Shown here piece after piece: positions 8,732 through 11,370 of a stretch of DNA of 11,370 bases. The translations under genes and the position numbers were made by a program. The stretch is from Saccoglossus kowalevskii. Taxonomy: Eukaryota; Hemichordata; Enteropneusta; Harrimaniidae. The first letter of the stretch is position 1; every line of letters starts with the position of its first letter. The notes under the pieces are model-generated. The model was not told the origin of the DNA. It saw only the letters and a list, made by a program, of their open reading frames with translations, and made no database searches. The stretch spans positions 87,881 to 99,250 of the forward strand of contig NW_003150775.1 of NCBI RefSeq assembly GCF_000003605.2. Direction: 5' to 3'.

Positions 8732-8819
8732 GTGCCATTGGAGGCCGTCTCTCAACACAGCCATAGGTTTACATACTGACTAACATTAGACACTGTGTTG
8801 AGGGACGGTGCATTGGAGG
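8732..8819. mobile_element. 64-bp hairpin element with short flanking direct repeats
   Basis: The arms ccgtctctcaacacag (8745-8760) and ctgtgttgagggacgg (8793-8808) are inverted repeats with 15 of 16 positions complementary, around a 32-nt centre. Just outside lie gtgccattggagg (8732-8744) and gtgcattggagg (8808-8819), near-identical direct repeats that overlap the right arm by one base. Inverted ends plus flanking direct repeats are the layout of a very small MITE with a target-site duplication. Direct repeats of 12-13 bp are longer than usual for most DNA transposons, so chance or another mechanism remains possible. Confidence 0.4.
8758..8796 (+). repeat. 39-nt core repeat, copy 1
   Basis: The segment from 'cagccatagg' to 'agacactgt' is 35/39 identical to 9361-9399, 603 bases away. 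It spans the centre of the hairpin above, including the innermost CAG/CTG pair. The rest of the hairpin arms is not conserved between the two copies. Confidence 0.7.
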
Positions 8820-9360
8820 AGGATTTTACGGCCGTATTGGTGCCTCACAACGTTGAATGACCTAATTTTTTTGTCACAGTGAATAAAACTTCGCAAAAGT
8901 GCTTAGGTCCAAATTACCCCAAACACCATCATCATGTGTTCAAGGAAACAAACAAACAAAACGATGAAATCTGCACTGCAAACAACAAAATTGTATATTT
9001 ACTTGCCGGAGCACTTATGGGTGTAACCATGCGTCACCGCAGGTGGCGCTCATCGTTCTTGAGACTCCAATCTGCAGCGAGTTTACATGTCTCAGCACAA
9101 AAGTCACGTGACAATTATTCGTTGTATTTACTAATATTTATTTATAATATAGTGTGGAAAGCTAAAATTTAGTGATAAATTGTTATCGTTTTTGTTATTT
9201 AAAAATAGGTTTATTTCATAGCCCTGTGTGGGTTAGGGTCATGTGTACATGTCGTGGGTGGCATACGCCGATGCCTCCGACACAACCGTAGTTCGTGCAT
9301 TTGTCGCCATGTTAAAGCTATAGAAAACGTCTCAACTATATTATGTACACGATTATTAAC
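8820..9360. other. non-coding stretch between the two core repeats, with regulatory-looking motifs
   Basis: No supported exon lies here. The open frame at 8879-9172 starts at GTG and has no recognisable domain. Sites worth noting are 'ccgcaggtggcgct' (9037-9050), which resembles the core of a CTCF site but is one base short of the common consensus, and the palindrome gtcacgtgac (9103-9112), a strong E-box. From about 9230 the sequence has more CpG than the left half. Confidence 0.4.
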
Positions 9361-9399
9361 CAGCCATGGGTTTACATGCTGCCTAACATAAGACACTGT
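9361..9399 (+). repeat. 39-nt core repeat, copy 2
   Basis: This matches 8758-8796 at 35 of 39 positions. It too is flanked by complementary bases (ttaac before CAG, and ttaa after CTG, with one bulged base). These stem bases differ from those of copy 1, and no long inverted arms remain. Confidence 0.65.
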
Positions 9400-9420
9400 T
9401 AAGAACCCGAGGCGACAATC

Positions 9421-9530
9421 ACGTCAACGTTTGCAGGTCGAAGCGTACCCTAGTATATGACGTCACTGCGACATATGGCCGCTCACTGTACGTGTTCATT
9501 GACGATTCAGAGCACAGTTATTGACGTTTT
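9421..9530. promoter_or_regulatory. cluster of CRE-like sites
   Basis: A perfect palindromic CRE, tgacgtca, lies at 9458-9465. Half sites or variants (acgtca at 9421-9426, tgacg near 9500 and 9522) lie around it. In animals such sites bind CREB/ATF factors. The cluster lies inside the proposed first intron of the minus-strand candidate gene. Whether it is a promoter or enhancer is inference. Confidence 0.3.
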
Positions 9531-9606
9531 AACTTGAGGTTACAAATGTTGGCATGGTTTTAAAGATAAACTCCCAGAGAAAAAATAATAAAATAAAAGT
9601 GCTTAC

Positions 9607-9633
9607 CCCCATTAAACCAGACAGCTGTGCCAT
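9607..9633 (-). CDS. candidate first coding exon, minus strand (9 codons)
   Basis: Read on the minus strand, aaaATGgca at 9633 is a good animal start context. It is followed by eight more codons (MAQLSGLMG) and then GGGG|GTAAGC, a strong splice donor whose intron would begin at 9606. The exon therefore ends in phase 0. Upstream on that strand (9634 to about 9780) is moderately CpG-containing sequence suitable as a 5' leader. I did not find exon 2: the LINE lies further along, and no clear acceptor-plus-frame was visible. Nine residues are too few to identify a protein. Start and donor both could occur by chance. Confidence 0.28.
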
Positions 9634-9780
9634 TTTACTTGACTCCCCGTTTACTTGTACTAGTTGTGGGCGTAAGGTTTTGAATCAACAAATCGATAGA
9701 CCGCATCCGTCTTGGTCCGCACTCACAAGCTCAAATATTACTGTGACGAACAACTTGGCTCAGTATAACACCTGCTGTTA

Positions 9781-10080
9781 ACCGGCGTTAGAACAAGTGC
9801 ATTGATAACATACCGTACTGGCGCCTATTGCTGTCTGAACCATGCAAATTAAGCCGAAGCAGACAACACGGCCCCTTCAGCTAGTTACGAAATATTAATT
9901 TTAACTATTGAAACTAAAATGCGGAAGACTTGAGAGCATTATAAGTTCTTGATGTTTTGGTTAACTATAAAGGTAACTCCACGATTACCAAAACAAAACT
10001 TATAGAAACGGTTACATCAAATCATTACAGTATAGAAACATAGTATAGTACTGTCCATGGTCATATACATGAAAATGGGC
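9781..10080. other. no gene seen
   Basis: This is part of the interval between the two divergent candidate first exons. I see no repeat, RNA gene or long frame. The short 55-codon minus-strand frame that enters from the next region ends here (10017). Confidence 0.45.
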
Positions 10081-10099
10081 TTATGTAAAAATAGAGGTG

Positions 10100-10420
10100 C
10101 CCGCAACTTTCCGTACAACTTTTCCGTCTTTTCAAACAACTCCAACGTCTTTTCGAACAACTTTTCAGACAAGTTTAAAGCCATTCCTGGTAGCTTTTCC
10201 GACTACTAAAGCCTTTACGAGCCACTTTTTCTGATTTCCTGACATTTTTCCAAGCAACGTTTCTTACTTTTGATGCTCTTACGACCGTGAATGTAAAGAC
10301 TACTTTTCATACTTTTAAAATTCAGTGCAACATTTTTAATCTGACAACTTTTTCTCTATGAAAGACAATGTTTGGTTTTTCAATTTAACCTTTCCTGCAA
10401 CTTTTCAGATAGCTTTCCCG
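10100..10420 (-). repeat. degenerate GAAAAGTTG-rich repeat with a 21-nt period
   Basis: On the plus strand 'caactttt(c)' recurs at about 10104, 10116 and 10158, with looser relatives up to about 10400. 'gtcttttc(a/g)aacaac' begins at 10126 and 10147, giving a 21-nt step with 14 of 15 matches. The minus strand is purine-rich and reads GAAAAGTTG-like words. Because 21 is a multiple of three, a minus-strand frame (ATG 10184 to TGA 10017-10019, 55 codons) gives heptad-like steps such as EKLFEKT, LELFEKT and EKLYGKL. Purine-rich repeats often stay open in several frames, so I call this a repeat and not a gene. Confidence 0.5.
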
Positions 10421-10740
10421 ATAATCCACGAGCTTCAGCACTACAGGGCAGTGATGACAAAGTAAACACAAATTATATCCAAAATATTGGCACTAGAGAC
10501 GACAACAAGTAAACCAATAAATATTACATTTGCATACAGTCACTTGTTTACTTGTTTGTATTTTTTCAATAAAATAAAATATTATTTGAGTGTATAAATG
10601 GCGAAAACCGGATAGGCCGCGAAACAAACAATACAAAGATAAAACAATAGTGTTTTTTTTTTTCGTATTTTCCATAACACTCTCACAATTATGCGTTTTC
10701 TTTGTTCATTCGTACAAGTGAAGTTCTCCAGTCGAAGTCC
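10421..10740. other. upstream region of the plus-strand candidate gene
   Basis: AT-rich sequence with a possible TATA element (tataaatgg near 10595), two oppositely oriented FOX-like words (aagtaaacc near 10508 and tgtttactt near 10545), and a T-run near 10650-10662. No exon is seen. The short minus-strand frames at 10493-10675 and 10689-10895 have no recognisable content and look like shadows. Confidence 0.35.
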
Positions 10741-10809
10741 AAAATAGACGGACTGTGAAAAGTACGCCCTCGACGTTTGAACAACACAAAGCTCTCTTTA
10801 TTATTCAAA

Positions 10810-11040
10810 ATGGCGGACAAAAACTTGAATGAACGAATGGCAGTTGTCGGAACTGAACTTGATACCGGCAATGAGACGCAAGGATTGGGAGACAATATAA
10901 ATATTTACAGCTCTACGTCCACAGATATGAGTCGTGGGCTGTCTTCCAATGTGAATATCTCTGATGACGGTGAGCTACGCGATCGAGTAGAGAATTTGGC
11001 ACTAAGTCCAACGAACCAAATCACAATGAACATATCTTGA
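10810..11040 (+). CDS. candidate 5' coding exon or small ORF of an unknown protein
   Basis: The frame opens at 'caaaATGGCGGAC', a strong start context that also resembles a YY1 site overlapping the start codon, as seen at many animal promoters. It runs 76 codons to TGA 11038-11040. The peptide (MADKNLNERMAVVGTELDTG at the start, then a Ser/Asn/Thr-rich middle, then LRDRVENLALSP) is hydrophilic and has no signal peptide or membrane segment. Its composition and CpG-containing codons look real compared with the AT-rich flanks. Possible donors are gacg|gtgagc at 10969/10970, which would end the coding exon before the TGA, ttgag|gtgaga at 11041/11042, and gggga|gtaagt at 11074/11075. It may be a first exon with an acidic, low-complexity N-terminus or a complete small protein. 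I do not recognise the family. Confidence 0.45.
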   Translation: MADKNLNERMAVVGTELDTGNETQGLGDNINIYSSTSTDMSRGLSSNVNISDDGELRDRVENLALSPTNQITMNIS

Positions 11041-11093
11041 GGTGAGACGTGTTCTAGGTGTTAGCGTTCGGGGAGTAAGTAAATCTTTTCTGA

Positions 11094-11132
11094 TTTTGCT
11101 CACCCAAATTTGCTCACACAAATTTTGCTAAA
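11094..11132 (+). repeat. short tandem repeat, about 15-nt unit
   Basis: ttttgctcacccaaa, tttgctcacacaaa and ttttgctaaac follow each other directly, giving two and a half units of 14-15 nt. No function is evident. Confidence 0.5.
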
Positions 11133-11223
11133 CACCTGTCCAACATCTATGTTTAGTGGGACAGAAGTGACAACAGACACTCACTGGCTGCAGTTCTGTA
11201 GCTCGCTTGGTTTCGCTCACAGT

Positions 11224-11350
11224 CTGAAAATCAATGAATACTAATTAAAAAAAAAAAAAAAAAATCATCCGCTATATGTATATAAATTTATTTATATACG
11301 TATAGCGGATGATTTTAAAAAAAAAAAAAATAGTATTTATTGATTTTCAG
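11224..11350. repeat. nested fold-back: outer inverted repeat, A-tracts and central palindrome
   Basis: The outer arms 11224-11243 (ctgaaaatcaatgaatacta) and 11331-11350 (tagtatttattgattttcag) are complementary at 19 of 20 positions; the exception would be a G-U pair in RNA. Inside lie an 18-A run (11247-11264) and a 14-A run (11317-11330). Both are A on the same strand, so they do not pair with each other. The centre is a 56-nt palindrome at 11261-11316 with arms of 27 nt, 26 of 27 complementary (again the exception is a G-U type), and only 'tt' at the tip. It carries tcatccgcta / tagcggatga at its base. It resembles a fold-back MITE or a palindrome inserted into an A-tract inside an older inverted repeat. 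The right end lies 20 bases from the window edge, so longer outer ends cannot be excluded. Confidence 0.85.
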
Positions 11351-11370
11351 CCCCCCAAGTGACTGTGGTT

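Noticed and set aside
9211-9396. 61-codon minus-strand frame (Arg/His-rich)
   Set aside because: It covers the second core repeat and CpG-rich sequence, with no recognisable domain and no splice acceptor in place to join the 9607-9633 exon.
9554-9781. 75-codon plus-strand frame with a CTSCG motif
   Set aside because: The minus strand offers a better explanation (ATG plus donor at 9607-9633); the Cys residues do not form a known zinc-finger spacing.

Overview
The window looks like nuclear DNA of an invertebrate animal, most likely a marine mollusc and perhaps a bivalve. The reasons are: very AT-rich sequence with little coding content, long A/T runs, plausible GT-AG splice signals, a 5'-truncated LINE, and many degenerate tandem monomers built around motifs such as 'ggcggccattttt' and 'tttgtccgtcgtcg', a style I associate with bivalve intergenic DNA. 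There is no operon or bacterial-style gene. The taxon is an inference, not something the sequence proves.

Layout. Positions 1-2340 are AT-rich with no supported gene. Positions 2341-3425 hold dispersed or tandem repeat sequence, and 4251-4720 hold a three-copy degenerate tandem repeat. At 4905-5184 two short open pieces joined by a possible 98-bp GT-AG intron look like the 3' coding end of an unrecognised plus-strand gene. A three-copy 145-bp tandem repeat follows at 5316-5750. Next come a duplicated ~112-bp block with a TATA box (6246-6480) and a decayed plus-strand ORF (6564-7504) with ubiquitin-specific protease (USP) hallmarks. A minus-strand 5'-truncated non-LTR retrotransposon with an intact 250-aa reverse transcriptase C-terminus fills 7745-8503.

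The right third (about 8730-11050) is richer in CpG and in regulatory-looking sites. It holds a small hairpin element with flanking direct repeats and a diverged second copy of its core, CRE, E-box and CTCF-like motifs, and two candidate first exons pointing away from each other: minus strand at 9607-9633, and plus strand from 10810. Between them lies a purine/pyrimidine-biased degenerate repeat with a 21-nt period. The window ends in a nested fold-back at 11224-11350: an outer inverted repeat, two A-tracts on the same strand, and a 56-nt near-perfect palindrome in the centre.

I do not see a coherent new multi-gene system. The most unusual items are the nested fold-back, the USP pseudogene with compensating indels at its catalytic Cys box, and the 8732-8819 hairpin element.
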